Notes: a model not told the origin generated them from the letters alone. A stretch of DNA of 63,415 bases from Hyphomicrobium_A sp036559705 (GCA_036559705.1 DATBSP010000044.1:1-63415), one strand, 5' to 3'; shown: positions 52,334-62,900, counted from the first letter of the stretch. Numbers and translations are program-made.

Positions 52334-54640
52334 ATGCCGGCCCTGCAGGTTGCACCGCAGCGAGGCCATAGCTTGGATGAGGGGCCGTCGGCTCTCAATC
52401 CGGGCGACCGGGCATTCTGGATCGGCCTCAGCCTCGTGCTGCTGTCGCTGGTCTCGGCGTTCGCTACCTACCTGATCCTCACCGGCCTGACGCCCATTAC
52501 CCCGCGCAACGAGGTGGTGCTGAGCGTGCTGGCGCTCAACATCGTGCTCATCATCGCGATGATCGCGCTGCTGACCTGGCAGATCATCGGCCTAGCCCGC
52601 GCCTGGCGGCAGCGGACACCCGGCGCCCGGCTGCACATTCGCATCGTCGCCCTGTTCTCGATCATCGCCGCGCTGCCGACGCTGCTCCTGGCGATCGGCG
52701 CTACCATCACCTTCTCACGCTCGCTCGACGGTTGGTTCGCCACTAGTACGCGCGCCATCGTGCTGAGTTCGCGCGACGTCGCCAATGCCTACCTCGACGA
52801 GCACGGTCAGGTGATCCGCACCGACATCGTCAACATGGCTCGTGACCTCGACATGGCCGCGGCTTCCACGGCGGGCGACCCGACGCGGCTGCAGCGCCTT
52901 GTCATGGTTCAGGCCGGCCTGCGCGATCTGCCCTCCGCATACATCATCGACGGCGATGGGGTGCCGGTCATCGAGACGAGCGCCGACAGCCAACTGCCGT
53001 ACATCGTTCCGCCGATGAGCGCGCTGGAGCAAGCCGCTGCCGGGCAGGTTGCGCTGCTAGAGCCCAGCTCGCAAACGTTTCGCGTCGGCGCCGTGGCCAA
53101 GCTCGAGGGGTATCCGGGGAAATATCTTTACGTGACGCGCAAGGTCAGCCCCAAGGTCATCGAGCATCTGCAGCTCACCGCCCAGAACGTCGATGAGTTC
53201 AACCGACTGCGTAAAGCGCGCGGGGGTCTGAAGGTTGCCCACGGGCTCATGTACCTGATGATCTCGATGACGGCGGTGCTCGCCGCCATCTGGGTCGGTC
53301 TGTGGTTCGCGGGACGCTTCGTGGCGCCCATTCGCCGCCTCATCGGCGCAGCGCAGGAAGTGTCGACCGGCAACCTGCAGATCGAGCTGCCGGAGAAACG
53401 CGGCGAGGGTGACCTCCGACGCCTGTCGCAGACCTTCAACACCATGACGCGCGAATTGAAGAACCAGCGCGATGCGCTTGTCACCGCCAACGATCAGCTG
53501 GTCGAGCGCCGTCACTTCATGGAGGCGGTGCTGTCGGGCGTATCAGCTGGCGTCATCGGCCTCGACAGCCAGGACCGCATCACCCTCGTCAGCCGCGCTG
53601 CCAGCGATCTGCTCGGGCTGGTCGAGGGCGACCTCGTGGGCAAGAAGCTCAAGGATGCCATACCGCTGTTCGGCGCCATTCTCGACCGGCAGGACGATCA
53701 CATACTCAAGCCGCGCTCGCAGGAAGAGGTGACTTTCTACGTCGGGGGCGAGGAGCGCACGTTCGCCGTGGTGGTGACGCGCGAGCGCTCAAGCGGCGGC
53801 GACGTCGGCTCGGTTCTAACTTTCGACGACGTGACGGATCTTGCCGTCGCCCAGCGCACGGCAGCCTGGGCCGACGTTGCCCGGCGCATCGCGCACGAGA
53901 TCAAGAACCCGCTCACCCCCATACAACTTGCCGCCGAGCGGCTGCGCAAGAAGTACGCCAAGAGCATCACGACGGACCGCGAAACGTTCGACCGGCTGAC
54001 GATGACCATCGAACGTCAGGTCACCGATCTCAAGACCATGGTCGACGAGTTCGCCGAGTTCGCCCGCATGCCCAAGCCGGAGATGGGCTCGCACGACCTG
54101 CGCCACGCCGTGCAGGAGCCGGTGGTGCTGTTCCGCGAGGGCCATTCGGAGATCCACTACGAGCTGCGCCTTCCCGATAAGCCGCTCCTGATGTCGTTCG
54201 ACCGGCGCCTGATCACGCGCGCCGTCACCAACCTCGTCAAGAATGCCAGCGAGGCGGTGGAAATGGCTCGCGAGGCCGCCGTGAAGAGCGATGCGAATTG
54301 GAAAGGCCGCGTCGAGACGATCGTCACGCCGCAGTCCGACCGCGTCACCATCGAGGTGATCGACAACGGCATCGGCCTGCCCAAGCAGAACCGCGCGCGC
54401 CTGCTCGAGCCGTACGTCACCACCAAGGGCCACAAGGGCACCGGCCTCGGCCTTGCCATGGTGCTGAAGATCACCGAGCAGCACGGCGGCACGCTGTCCC
54501 TCGAAGACGCACCACCGGCGCCTGGTCGTGACCACGGCGCACTCGTCCGCATTACCTTGCCGCTCGTCAATGTGCACGGGCCGACACGCCCGCCGACACC
54601 GCATTCGCCAACTGAACAAGCCGCGGCCCACCAGGCCTGA
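52334..54640 (+). CDS. ntrY: Sensor histidine kinase NtrY
   Basis: A 768-residue membrane sensor kinase, partner of NtrX. It has three or four N-terminal membrane segments, a periplasmic region and a HAMP domain (RFVAPIRRLIGAAQEVSTGN). A PAS domain (SGVSAGVIGLDSQDRITLVS), the phosphorylated His521 in RIAHEIKNPLTPIQLAAERL and a HATPase domain (DNGIGLP, GTGLGLAMV) follow. In relatives NtrYX responds to nitrogen or to redox and envelope cues. ntrX follows 27 bases later. Confidence 0.95.
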   Translation: MPALQVAPQRGHSLDEGPSALNPGDRAFWIGLSLVLLSLVSAFATYLILTGLTPITPRNEVVLSVLALNIVLIIAMIALLTWQIIGLARAWRQRTPGARLHIRIVALFSIIAALPTLLLAIGATITFSRSLDGWFATSTRAIVLSSRDVANAYLDEHGQVIRTDIVNMARDLDMAAASTAGDPTRLQRLVMVQAGLRDLPSAYIIDGDGVPVIETSADSQLPYIVPPMSALEQAAAGQVALLEPSSQTFRVGAVAKLEGYPGKYLYVTRKVSPKVIEHLQLTAQNVDEFNRLRKARGGLKVAHGLMYLMISMTAVLAAIWVGLWFAGRFVAPIRRLIGAAQEVSTGNLQIELPEKRGEGDLRRLSQTFNTMTRELKNQRDALVTANDQLVERRHFMEAVLSGVSAGVIGLDSQDRITLVSRAASDLLGLVEGDLVGKKLKDAIPLFGAILDRQDDHILKPRSQEEVTFYVGGEERTFAVVVTRERSSGGDVGSVLTFDDVTDLAVAQRTAAWADVARRIAHEIKNPLTPIQLAAERLRKKYAKSITTDRETFDRLTMTIERQVTDLKTMVDEFAEFARMPKPEMGSHDLRHAVQEPVVLFREGHSEIHYELRLPDKPLLMSFDRRLITRAVTNLVKNASEAVEMAREAAVKSDANWKGRVETIVTPQSDRVTIEVIDNGIGLPKQNRARLLEPYVTTKGHKGTGLGLAMVLKITEQHGGTLSLEDAPPAPGRDHGALVRITLPLVNVHGPTRPPTPHSPTEQAAAHQA

Positions 54641-54667
54641 CGATATCGACCCAAGGAGCTTTGAACG

Positions 54668-56068
54668 ATGGCTGCAGATATCCTGATCGTCGACGACGAG
54701 GCCGACATCCGCGACCTCGTCGCAGGCATTCTCGAGGACGAAGGTCATAACGCCCGCCTCGCACGCGACAGCGACGAGGCCCTGAAGGCCATCGAGGAGC
54801 GCCGGCCGCATCTCGTGGTGCTTGACATCTGGCTGCAGGGCAGCCGGCTCGACGGCCTCGAGGTGCTGTCCTACATCAAGCGCACCTATCCCGACCTGCC
54901 GGTCGTCATCATCTCCGGCCACGGCAACATCGAAACGGCCGTCACCGCCATCAAGCGCGGCGCCTACGACTATATCGAGAAGCCGTTCAAGGCCGACCGC
55001 CTCATCCTCGTCACGCTGCGCGCGCTGGAAGCCTCGCAGCTCAAGCGCGAGGTGAAGGAGCTGCGCGAGCGTTCGAGCTTCAGCGCCGACATGGTGGGCA
55101 AGTCACCGGCCATCAACCAGCTGCGCAATGCGCTCGACCGGGTGGCGCCGACCAACAGCCGCATCCTCATTCGCGGCTCCTCCGGCTCCGGCAAGGAGCT
55201 CGCCGCGCGCGTCATCCATATGAAATCGGCGCGCGCCGAGGGCCCGTTCGTCGTCCTCAACGCAGCGGCCATGGCGCCGGACCGTGTCGAGGAGGAGATG
55301 TTCGGTACCGAGGACCGCACCGGCGGCGGGCCGCGCAAAGTGGGCGCGCTCGAGGAATCGCACGGCGGCACCCTCTACATCGACGAGGTGGCCGACATGC
55401 CCATCGAGACGCAGGGCAAGGTCCTGCGCGTGCTCGTCGAGCAGAAATTCTTGCGTCTTGGCGGCAGCCAGAAGGTGGCCGTCGACGTGCGCATCATTAC
55501 CTCAACCAGCCGCGACCTCGAGCGCGAGATCGCCGAGGGTCGCTTCCGCGAGGACTTGTACCACCGCCTCAACGTCGTACCGTTGCGCGTGCCGGGGCTC
55601 GCCGAGCGGCGCGAGGACATCCCCGACCTGATCCAATATTTCGTCGGCCAGCTCAGCAGCGCGTCGGGCCTTGCCCCGCGGCGCATCGGCGAGGATGCCA
55701 TTGCCGTGCTGCAGGCGCACGATTGGCCGGGCAACGTGCGCGAGCTGCGCAACAACATTGAACGCCTCATGATCCTTGCCGGCGGCGATCCGACGACCGT
55801 GATCACCGCGGAAATGCTGCCCGAGGAAATCGGCTCAAACGTGCCGTTGCCCGTCAACGGCGGCGCCGAGCACCTGATGTCGTTGCCGCTTCGCGAGGCG
55901 CGCGAGATCTTCGAGCGCGAGTACCTCCTGGCGCAGATCAACCGCTTCGGCGGCAATATCTCGCGCACGGCGGAGTTCGTCGGCATGGAGCGCTCGGCCC
56001 TGCACCGCAAGCTGCGGGCGCTGGGCGTCTCCTCGGAACACCGCGGCATGGAAGTGCGCCAGGCATAA
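54668..56068 (+). CDS. ntrX: Response regulator NtrX, without GAFTGA loop
   Basis: A 466-residue regulator with a receiver domain (Asp53 in LVVLDIWLQGS), an AAA+ domain with Walker A GSSGSGKE (170-177) and a C-terminal Fis-type helix-turn-helix (GGNISRTAEFVGMERSALHRKL). Where NtrC has GAFTGA, this protein reads TEDRTGGGPRKVGALE (214-229), so sigma54 contact is not expected. This fits alphaproteobacterial NtrX proteins. AAGGAG lies just before ATG. It is followed by the aminotransferase gene. Confidence 0.94.
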   Translation: MAADILIVDDEADIRDLVAGILEDEGHNARLARDSDEALKAIEERRPHLVVLDIWLQGSRLDGLEVLSYIKRTYPDLPVVIISGHGNIETAVTAIKRGAYDYIEKPFKADRLILVTLRALEASQLKREVKELRERSSFSADMVGKSPAINQLRNALDRVAPTNSRILIRGSSGSGKELAARVIHMKSARAEGPFVVLNAAAMAPDRVEEEMFGTEDRTGGGPRKVGALEESHGGTLYIDEVADMPIETQGKVLRVLVEQKFLRLGGSQKVAVDVRIITSTSRDLEREIAEGRFREDLYHRLNVVPLRVPGLAERREDIPDLIQYFVGQLSSASGLAPRRIGEDAIAVLQAHDWPGNVRELRNNIERLMILAGGDPTTVITAEMLPEEIGSNVPLPVNGGAEHLMSLPLREAREIFEREYLLAQINRFGGNISRTAEFVGMERSALHRKLRALGVSSEHRGMEVRQA

Positions 56069-56098
56069 CTAGTTGATCCAGCGCCTGCGGGGACCTCT

Positions 56099-56962
56099 TT
56101 GAGCCGGATCGTCTACGTCAGCGGCCGCTACGTGCCCTACGCGCAAGCGGCGGTGCACGTTGAAGATCGCGGCTTCCAGTTCGCCGACGCCATCTACGAG
56201 GTGTGCGAGGTGCGCAGCGGCCATCTTGTCGACGAGGCGCGCCACATGGCGCGGCTGACGCGCTCGCTTTCCGAGCTGCAGATCGCGCAACCCATGCACG
56301 CTGCCGCGCTCGGCCACATTATGCGGCAGGTCATCCGCCGTAACCGTGTGCGCGACGGTCTCGTCTATCTGCAGGTGACACGCGGCGCCGGGCCGCGGGA
56401 GTTCTACTTCCCCGAAGCCGATGTCACGCCAACGATCGTGTGTCTCGCCCGCTCGATATCGCCGACGCGGCTCGACACGGTGGCGCTGACCGGCATCGCC
56501 GTTAAATCGATGCCCGACATCCGCTGGGAGCGCTGCGACATCAAGACAGTGATGTTACTGCCGGCCTGTCTCGCCAAGGAAGCCGCCCGCAAGGACGGCG
56601 CGCGCGAAGCTTGGTTTGTCGACGCGAACGGCTGCGTCACTGAGGGCGCCTCAAGCAACGCCTGGATTGTGGATGCGTCGGGTGCTGTCATCACTCGGCA
56701 ATTGGGTGCCGATATTCTCCCCGGTGTGACGCGAGCGACGCTTCTGGACGAGCTCAAGGAGGAGAAACTATCCCTGATCGAGCGCCCGTTCCGGCTCACG
56801 GAAGCGTACGCGGCGCGCGAAGCCTTCATCACATCGGCGACGCAGACCGTGATGCCCGTCGTTCGCATTGACGGACACACCGTCGGTGGCGGCAAACCCG
56901 GCCCGGTCGCCCGCCGCCTGCGCTTGAAATTTCACCAGTTTGCCGCCATTTCGAGCGCCTGA
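56099..56962 (+). CDS. dat: D-amino acid aminotransferase, fold-type IV
   Basis: A 287-residue PLP enzyme of the branched-chain/D-amino acid transaminase fold. It shows VHVEDRGFQFADAIYEV at the N-terminus, the PLP lysine in CDIKTVMLL, and EGASSNAWIV and ILPGVTRATLLDE at the phosphate-binding end. It is best matched to D-alanine aminotransferase, which makes D-amino acids for the cell wall. The start is TTG at 56099. Position between ntrX and hfq is common in Hyphomicrobiales. Confidence 0.88.
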   Translation: MSRIVYVSGRYVPYAQAAVHVEDRGFQFADAIYEVCEVRSGHLVDEARHMARLTRSLSELQIAQPMHAAALGHIMRQVIRRNRVRDGLVYLQVTRGAGPREFYFPEADVTPTIVCLARSISPTRLDTVALTGIAVKSMPDIRWERCDIKTVMLLPACLAKEAARKDGAREAWFVDANGCVTEGASSNAWIVDASGAVITRQLGADILPGVTRATLLDELKEEKLSLIERPFRLTEAYAAREAFITSATQTVMPVVRIDGHTVGGGKPGPVARRLRLKFHQFAAISSA

Positions 56963-57103
56963 ATCGCTTCTTTTTGACGATGGACTTGGTATACATTTTA
57001 GGGTGCAGTGCGGCATAATGTTATTGTATTACAGTCACCGGGTTTCGCACGCCGAAGTGGCTAAGCTACCCCTACGCAGACCTAGAACAGGCGGATAAAA
57101 ACA

Positions 57104-57349
57104 ATGGGCGCAGATCGAGTCCAGAATCTCCAGGACACGTTCCTGAACCACGTGCGCAAGAACAAGACGCCACTGACCATTTTTCTGATCAACGGCGTCA
57201 AGCTCCAGGGAATCGTGAGCTGGTTCGACAACTTTTGTGTGCTCTTGCGGCGCGACGGTCACTCGCAGCTCGTGTATAAGCATGCGATCTCGACCATCAT
57301 GCCCGGCCAACCGGTCCATCTCATGGAAACCGAGACGACCGAGGCCTAA
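57104..57349 (+). CDS. hfq: RNA chaperone Hfq
   Basis: Hfq is a hexameric RNA chaperone that helps small RNAs pair with mRNAs. The 81-residue protein has the Sm1 motif (QDTFLNHVRKNKTPLTIFLING) and the Sm2 motif (YKHAISTIMP) with a short tail, as usual in alphaproteobacteria. The 141-base gap before it is AT-richer and contains TATACAT near 56993, which may belong to a promoter. hflX follows 90 bases later. Confidence 0.97.
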   Translation: MGADRVQNLQDTFLNHVRKNKTPLTIFLINGVKLQGIVSWFDNFCVLLRRDGHSQLVYKHAISTIMPGQPVHLMETETTEA

Positions 57350-57439
57350 GCTCGGACGGCACAGATCGACGAACGCGTAGACATAACGACAGACATCGCA
57401 GGCGAAGATGGGCGGCGTGCAAGCGGTGCGCGCGCTCTC

Positions 57440-58777
<1,338 letters not shown>

Positions 58778-58885
58778 CCTCCTGAACAGTTTCGCGCGCG
58801 GCGCGCTCTCACCTCATTTCCGGCCCGAACGGATGGCCAAATCACACTCGGGTTTTGATTCGCCAGGACCACGAGGGGGCCACGA

Positions 58886-59320
58886 ATGCGACAGCTGCTA
58901 CAGCAACTCGAAGAAATGCACATCAGAATTGCCGAGACCGCCACGCAGGAGGAGACGCTCGTCAAAGCGCTGAGCGAGGCGCTGAACCGACTCGATGAAC
59001 AGCTCCTGCAAGACGTGCAGAGCATCGCCACCGAGCACGAGGCGCGACGCTGCGCCATTCTCGGCGAGCTGCAGGGACTGGCTTCGAGCATCGGGATGTT
59101 TCAATTGCCGCGTCCGGCTACCGCCATCGAGGCGGAACCGATGTACGTTCCGATCGCCGGCGATTGGCGCGAGGCGACCAGCAACATCCGGGACGAGTCA
59201 GACGGCTCAATCAACGGTGCTGCGGCGCCGCGCGCGTTGTTCCCGCACGAGCAGCGCCGCGCGGCTGCCAATGCGCCGCTCAGCCTGACCGAGCGGCGCC
59301 GGCGCGTGAGCGGCGGCTGA
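58886..59320 (+). CDS. Coiled-coil protein of unknown function
   Basis: A 144-residue protein with a heptad-like N-terminal half (QLEEMHIRIAETATQEETLVKALSEALNRLDEQLL) and an Arg/Pro-rich C-terminus. It has no signal peptide. GAGGGGG precedes ATG 58886. It lies 108 bases after hflX in the same direction and is convergent with the next gene. I cannot assign a family; an oligomerising cytoplasmic protein is inferred from the coiled coil. Confidence 0.6.
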   Translation: MRQLLQQLEEMHIRIAETATQEETLVKALSEALNRLDEQLLQDVQSIATEHEARRCAILGELQGLASSIGMFQLPRPATAIEAEPMYVPIAGDWREATSNIRDESDGSINGAAAPRALFPHEQRRAAANAPLSLTERRRRVSGG

Positions 59321-59351
59321 GGACGTTGGCGTCAGACACTGGTGCCAAGCG

Positions 59352-59615
59352 TCAACGCTCGGCGGGCGGCGCGTAGCGCTCGTCATTGCGCGATGCCCGC
59401 ACGATGCCCTTGGGGCCACTGGTCGGCAGCCCGATCTCGTCGGCGCGGAGTTTCCGCAACGGGATCGGGGCCTGGCGCAGTTTATCGCGCGGGGTCTCGA
59501 CGATCTGCCCGGCGACGGGCGGTGTATCCTGCTTGAAGTCGTGCGGTGCGTCTTGCGCCCGCACGACGATGGCGCCGGCGAGGATCGCAACAGTCGCCAC
59601 AAACATCCTATGCAT
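59352..59615 (-). CDS. Small secreted protein, unknown
   Basis: An 87-residue protein with a signal peptide (FVATVAILAGAIVVRAQ, probable cleavage after VRA). The short mature part rich in Asp, Pro and Arg ends RNDERYAPP. No cysteines are visible in the mature part. The ATG at 59615 begins a basic-then-hydrophobic N-terminus; an in-frame upstream start lacks that shape. It is likely periplasmic; family not recognised. Confidence 0.6.
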   Translation of the reverse strand: MHRMFVATVAILAGAIVVRAQDAPHDFKQDTPPVAGQIVETPRDKLRQAPIPLRKLRADEIGLPTSGPKGIVRASRNDERYAPPAER

Positions 59616-59717
59616 CTGCGTCCTCGCGGAAACGCGTTGGGTCTGCGGCGATAACGCGCGAGCTACGGTCAATGTATCAGGTAGCGGAGGTGCGGGCCGC
59701 GAAATGCGGCCACGTGG

Positions 59718-60149
59718 CTATTCCTTGGGTTCGACCAGACCGCGGACGGCCGAGCCGCTGGGCCCAATCTCCTGCAACGCCTGCCGGCAGCTCCACTGCT
59801 GCGACACCTTGCAATCGTTGGGACCGTCGGCTTGCTCGCAATTTAGGGTACCGCGCCAAGCTTCCAGGATCTTGCCGGCCTGGGCGTCGAACTCGGCTAG
59901 ATCGGCGCCCTGATAACGGGCGCGCAACTCCGCAACTTGCGGCGTGATACGCAGGCCGTAGCAGACGAGGGCGGCTCCCGCCGCTTCGCCGTAGCGCGCG
60001 CCGGCATCCTTGGCCGACAGCGGCTTGGCGTCGGCGGGTGCGGTCGAGGCTGAGTGCAGCAGGGGACGCGGCGCCGCGGCGGCCGGCACCGCAGCGGCAC
60101 AAAGGCATGCGCATAGTACGGCCGTGACGGTGATGATGGTTGAGCGCAT
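59718..60149 (-). CDS. Small secreted Cys-containing protein, unknown
   Basis: A 143-residue protein with a signal peptide (1-26, LCAAAVPAAAA). The mature domain has at least four cysteines in spaced positions (VCYGLR, NCEQ, DCKV, SCRQ), which may form disulfides in the periplasm, and an acidic C-terminus. The cysteine pattern and Ala/Glu-rich helices suggest a compact helical fold. Family not recognised. The 326 bases upstream to 60475 show no other gene. Confidence 0.65.
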   Translation of the reverse strand: MRSTIITVTAVLCACLCAAAVPAAAAPRPLLHSASTAPADAKPLSAKDAGARYGEAAGAALVCYGLRITPQVAELRARYQGADLAEFDAQAGKILEAWRGTLNCEQADGPNDCKVSQQWSCRQALQEIGPSGSAVRGLVEPKE

Positions 60150-60475
60150 GCAATCCTCCGCGTCCCAAGCGTAGATTAGAAACTGGAAGTGCGGCGCAAG
60201 GCAATGCGCTCCTTAGGCGAACGCGGACCGCGATGCTCTGATGAGCTGCGCCCATGAGGGCTCCCAACCCCTATTGATGACGAGGCAGCCGGAAATGACC
60301 TCTACAATGCAGTGCGGAATGGAGGCGCGCCGTGCACAAGTCTCCCCGCGAATTCAGGACGATACCGCCAGCTCTTGTCCGTGGAGCTTGCTCGAATCCG
60401 CGAAATGCGCGTGATTGTCCGTGCGCCGCGGGCGGCGGATGTCGCCGGCGGTCAAATCCATCGAGGGAGGTATCC
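60150..60475. other. Intergenic spacer without an assignable feature
   Basis: This divergent 326-base spacer lies between the secreted protein gene at 59718 and the one at 60476. I see the expected room for two promoters and the GGGAGGT ribosome-binding site at its right end. There is no tRNA, convincing hairpin or repeat. Reading frames crossing it lack ribosome-binding sites or coding character. Confidence 0.4.
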
Positions 60476-60823
60476 GTGCGTCTAGACGTCTTCCTGCTCG
60501 TCATCGCTCTCACCATCGCCGCTTCCGTCTCGCTGTCTGCACGCGAGTGCAAATATCGCGAGCTGCAGGACAAGGCCGGCGAGAAGGTCACGATGACGGC
60601 GAAGATCGACATGGTCGAGCCGGAGGAGGACGATCCCAAGGCTGTCTTCATCACGCTCGACAACTCGGCGGCCGACCACTGCTTTACTTTCCTCACAGGC
60701 GTGCCGAAACCTACGCTGGGTACCTGCAAGGCGGGCAAGATCGTCACTGCCACCGGCAAGGTTTACGAGCGGATGGACGCCTGGTGGGGCCTAGAGAAGG
60801 TGACCGCGATCTCCTGCAAATAG
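60476..60823 (+). CDS. Small exported protein with a possible OB-fold
   Basis: A 115-residue protein with GTG start and a strong GGGAGGT. Its N-terminal signal (VFLLVIALTIAASVSLSA) is followed by CKYRELQDKAGEKVTMTAKIDMVE, FITLDNS, AGKIVTATGKVYE and a C-terminal VTAISCK. The beta-strand pattern with a GKV-type end resembles OB-fold tRNA_anti-like periplasmic proteins, but this is an inference. Four cysteines (CKY, HCF, TCK, SCK) could pair. It lies upstream of the helicase gene with a 288-base gap. Confidence 0.6.
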   Translation: MRLDVFLLVIALTIAASVSLSARECKYRELQDKAGEKVTMTAKIDMVEPEEDDPKAVFITLDNSAADHCFTFLTGVPKPTLGTCKAGKIVTATGKVYERMDAWWGLEKVTAISCK

Positions 60824-60951
60824 GCCTAGCGACAACACGCACCTTGTATCCATTCCGCGAACATGCCATATGGCGAACATCGTTCGAGGCAATCTCGAGC
60901 GGCCATCGGCGCTCCAGCCGCGTGAACGGACAACGTCTCGAGGCCCCAGGC

Positions 60952-61074
60952 TTAAATCCTTACGGCCGCTTTGTTGTCCTCCTGTTGAGCGCCTCTGACC
61001 TCCTTTTCCATTTGAGCCCAGGCCACGCGGGGCTCTTTCCAGTACCGCCGCGTTTGCTCGCGCACGGCAAGCAT
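60952..61074 (-). CDS. Possible 40-residue charged peptide, antisense to the helicase leader
   Basis: Within the 288-base spacer before the helicase gene, the minus strand has a short frame starting ATG at 61074. It encodes 40 residues rich in Arg, Glu and Gln (QTRRYWKEPRVAWAQMEKEV). The composition is coding-like, but only a weak GCGG lies at the ribosome-binding position. If expressed it would be antisense to the helicase 5' leader. Treat as a hint only. Confidence 0.3.
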   Translation of the reverse strand: MLAVREQTRRYWKEPRVAWAQMEKEVRGAQQEDNKAAVRI

Positions 61075-61111
61075 TCCGCTTGACCGCTGTCCGCGCGCGT
61101 GGCTCCCAAGC

Positions 61112-62533
61112 ATGAAAGATATGCATTTGACCACCACCACTACGACGACGTTTGCCGAGCTCGGCTTGAACGCTTCGCTGCTCAAGGCGCTGGACGCCGA
61201 GGGCTATACAACGCCAACCCCCATTCAGGCGCAGGCCATTCCCGGCGTGCTCGCCGGTCGCGACCTCATGGGCATCGCGCAAACGGGCACCGGCAAGACG
61301 GCCGCCTTCGCGCTGCCGATCCTGCATCGCCTGGCCGCCGACCGCCGCCCCGCCTTGCGTGGTGGCGCGCGCGTGCTCGTGCTGTCGCCGACGCGTGAGC
61401 TCGCCTCGCAGATCGCCGAGAGCTTCCGCGTCTACGGCAAGCACGCCGGTATCACTGTTGCCACGATGTATGGCGGCGTGCCGTTCCGCCCGCAGGTCAA
61501 TGCCATGAGCCGCGGCGTCGACATTCTCGTCGCCACGCCGGGGCGCCTGATCGATCACCTCGAGCAGCGCAGCGTGAACCTGTCGGGCACCGAGGTTCTC
61601 GTGCTCGATGAGGCCGATCAGATGCTCGACATGGGCTTCATCGCGCCGATCCGCAAAATCCTCGGCAAGCTGTCGCAGCGCCGTCAGAGCCTGTTCTTCT
61701 CGGCGACTATGCCGCGCGAGATCGGGGCGCTGGCCGCCGAGATGCTGCGCGATCCGCTGCGCGTGTCGGTGACGCCTGTCGCCAAGACCGCCGATCGCGT
61801 CACGCAGAGCGTCATCCACGTCGAGCCGCAGAAGAAGCACTCGCTGCTGGTCGAACTGTTCGCCGACCCGGCGATGAAGCGCACGCTCGTGTTCACCCGC
61901 ACAAAGCGCGGGGCCGACAAGGTGGCGCGCCATTTGGAGGCCGCCGGTATCCTCGTTGCCGCCATTCACGGCAACAAGAGCCAGCGCCAGCGCGAGGCGG
62001 CACTGCAGGAGTTCCGTAACGGGCGCATCCGCGGCCTCATCGCGACCGACATTGCCGCACGCGGAATCGACATCGACGAGGTGACGCACGTCGTCAACTA
62101 TGAGCTGCCGAACATCCCGGAGAGCTACGTGCACCGCATTGGCCGCACGGCACGCGCCGGAGCCGAGGGGATCGCCATCTCGCTGTGCTCGGGAGACGAG
62201 CGCGCCTTCCTGCGCGACATCGAGCGCCTGACGCGTCAGACTATCCCGGCGAGCGACCGCACGGGCGATGCAACTCTGGTCAGCACCGCCGCGGCTGGCG
62301 GCGGCGAGCGCGGACATCGCCATCATGCCGGCGGCCATCGCAACGGCGCGAACGGCAACGGCGGACACAAGCACGCCGGCCATCGCAATGGCGGCACACG
62401 CAGCGGCGGCGGCAACGGGGCTGGAAACGGTTCCGGCAAATATCGCGGTCCCCAGCGCAACGCCGATGCGCGCGGCGGCAAGGGCGGCGGCGGCAAACGC
62501 CAGCGTTCGGGCGGCGCCGCAGCTTCGCGCTAA
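61112..62533 (+). CDS. DEAD-box ATP-dependent RNA helicase
   Basis: A 473-residue RhlE/DbpA-like helicase. It has the Q motif FAELGLNASLLKALDAEGY, motif I AQTGTGKT (near residue 56), motif II DEADQ and motif III SAT, and the C-terminal domain with DIAARGIDI and HRIGRTARAG. The last 95 residues are Gly/His/Asn/Arg-rich, a probable RNA-binding tail. A run of seven threonines (TTTTTTT) follows Met-Lys-Asp-Met-His-Leu. It likely assists ribosome assembly or cold adaptation; the exact subfamily is not settled. Confidence 0.92.
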   Translation: MKDMHLTTTTTTTFAELGLNASLLKALDAEGYTTPTPIQAQAIPGVLAGRDLMGIAQTGTGKTAAFALPILHRLAADRRPALRGGARVLVLSPTRELASQIAESFRVYGKHAGITVATMYGGVPFRPQVNAMSRGVDILVATPGRLIDHLEQRSVNLSGTEVLVLDEADQMLDMGFIAPIRKILGKLSQRRQSLFFSATMPREIGALAAEMLRDPLRVSVTPVAKTADRVTQSVIHVEPQKKHSLLVELFADPAMKRTLVFTRTKRGADKVARHLEAAGILVAAIHGNKSQRQREAALQEFRNGRIRGLIATDIAARGIDIDEVTHVVNYELPNIPESYVHRIGRTARAGAEGIAISLCSGDERAFLRDIERLTRQTIPASDRTGDATLVSTAAAGGGERGHRHHAGGHRNGANGNGGHKHAGHRNGGTRSGGGNGAGNGSGKYRGPQRNADARGGKGGGGKRQRSGGAAASR

Positions 62534-62546
62534 CCACCAAAGAATT

Positions 62547-62573
62547 GTCATCCCGGTCTGTTGCCGGGATGAC
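62547..62573. terminator. Perfect 10-bp palindromic hairpin after the helicase gene
   Basis: GTCATCCCGG (62547-62556) pairs with CCGGGATGAC (62564-62573) over the loop TCTGTTG, 14 bases past the helicase stop. No T-run follows, so it may be a dispersed palindromic repeat that doubles as a transcription end or mRNA 3' stabiliser. Confidence 0.55.
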
Positions 62574-62705
62574 GCATCAGCACTGACGATTGCGTTGCCG
62601 CACTATTTGCGCGCGGCGCGCCGGTTCGACGGCGTGGCGCCGAACGTACGCCGATAGAGATAGGCGGGCTCTACCTGTCGTTTTCACGCGGCCGTACGAG
62701 AATAG

Positions 62706-62900
62706 ATGAACGCATCGCCGCAGGGGGACCCGGGCCGAGGCGACAGTGGCGGGTTAGACCATGGCGCTTTCTTGCCCGTGTGGACGATGCCGTTCCTGCT
62801 CGCTTTTGCCGATCTCATCGAAAAGCGCCGCCAGCCACGGTCGCTGAGAGAGGCGCTGCGGGAGGTTGCGCAACGGCACCACGTGGCGGTCGGGCGTTGA
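62706..62900 (+). CDS. Possible small protein, unknown
   Basis: A 64-residue frame in the 418-base gap between the helicase gene and the permease gene. The N-terminus is Gly/Asp-rich; the rest (MPFLLAFADLIEKRRQPRSLREALREVAQ) is amphipathic and Arg-rich. Only a weak GAG lies before ATG. No family is recognised. The gap otherwise contains only the palindromic hairpin at 62547. Confidence 0.35.
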   Translation: MNASPQGDPGRGDSGGLDHGAFLPVWTMPFLLAFADLIEKRRQPRSLREALREVAQRHHVAVGR

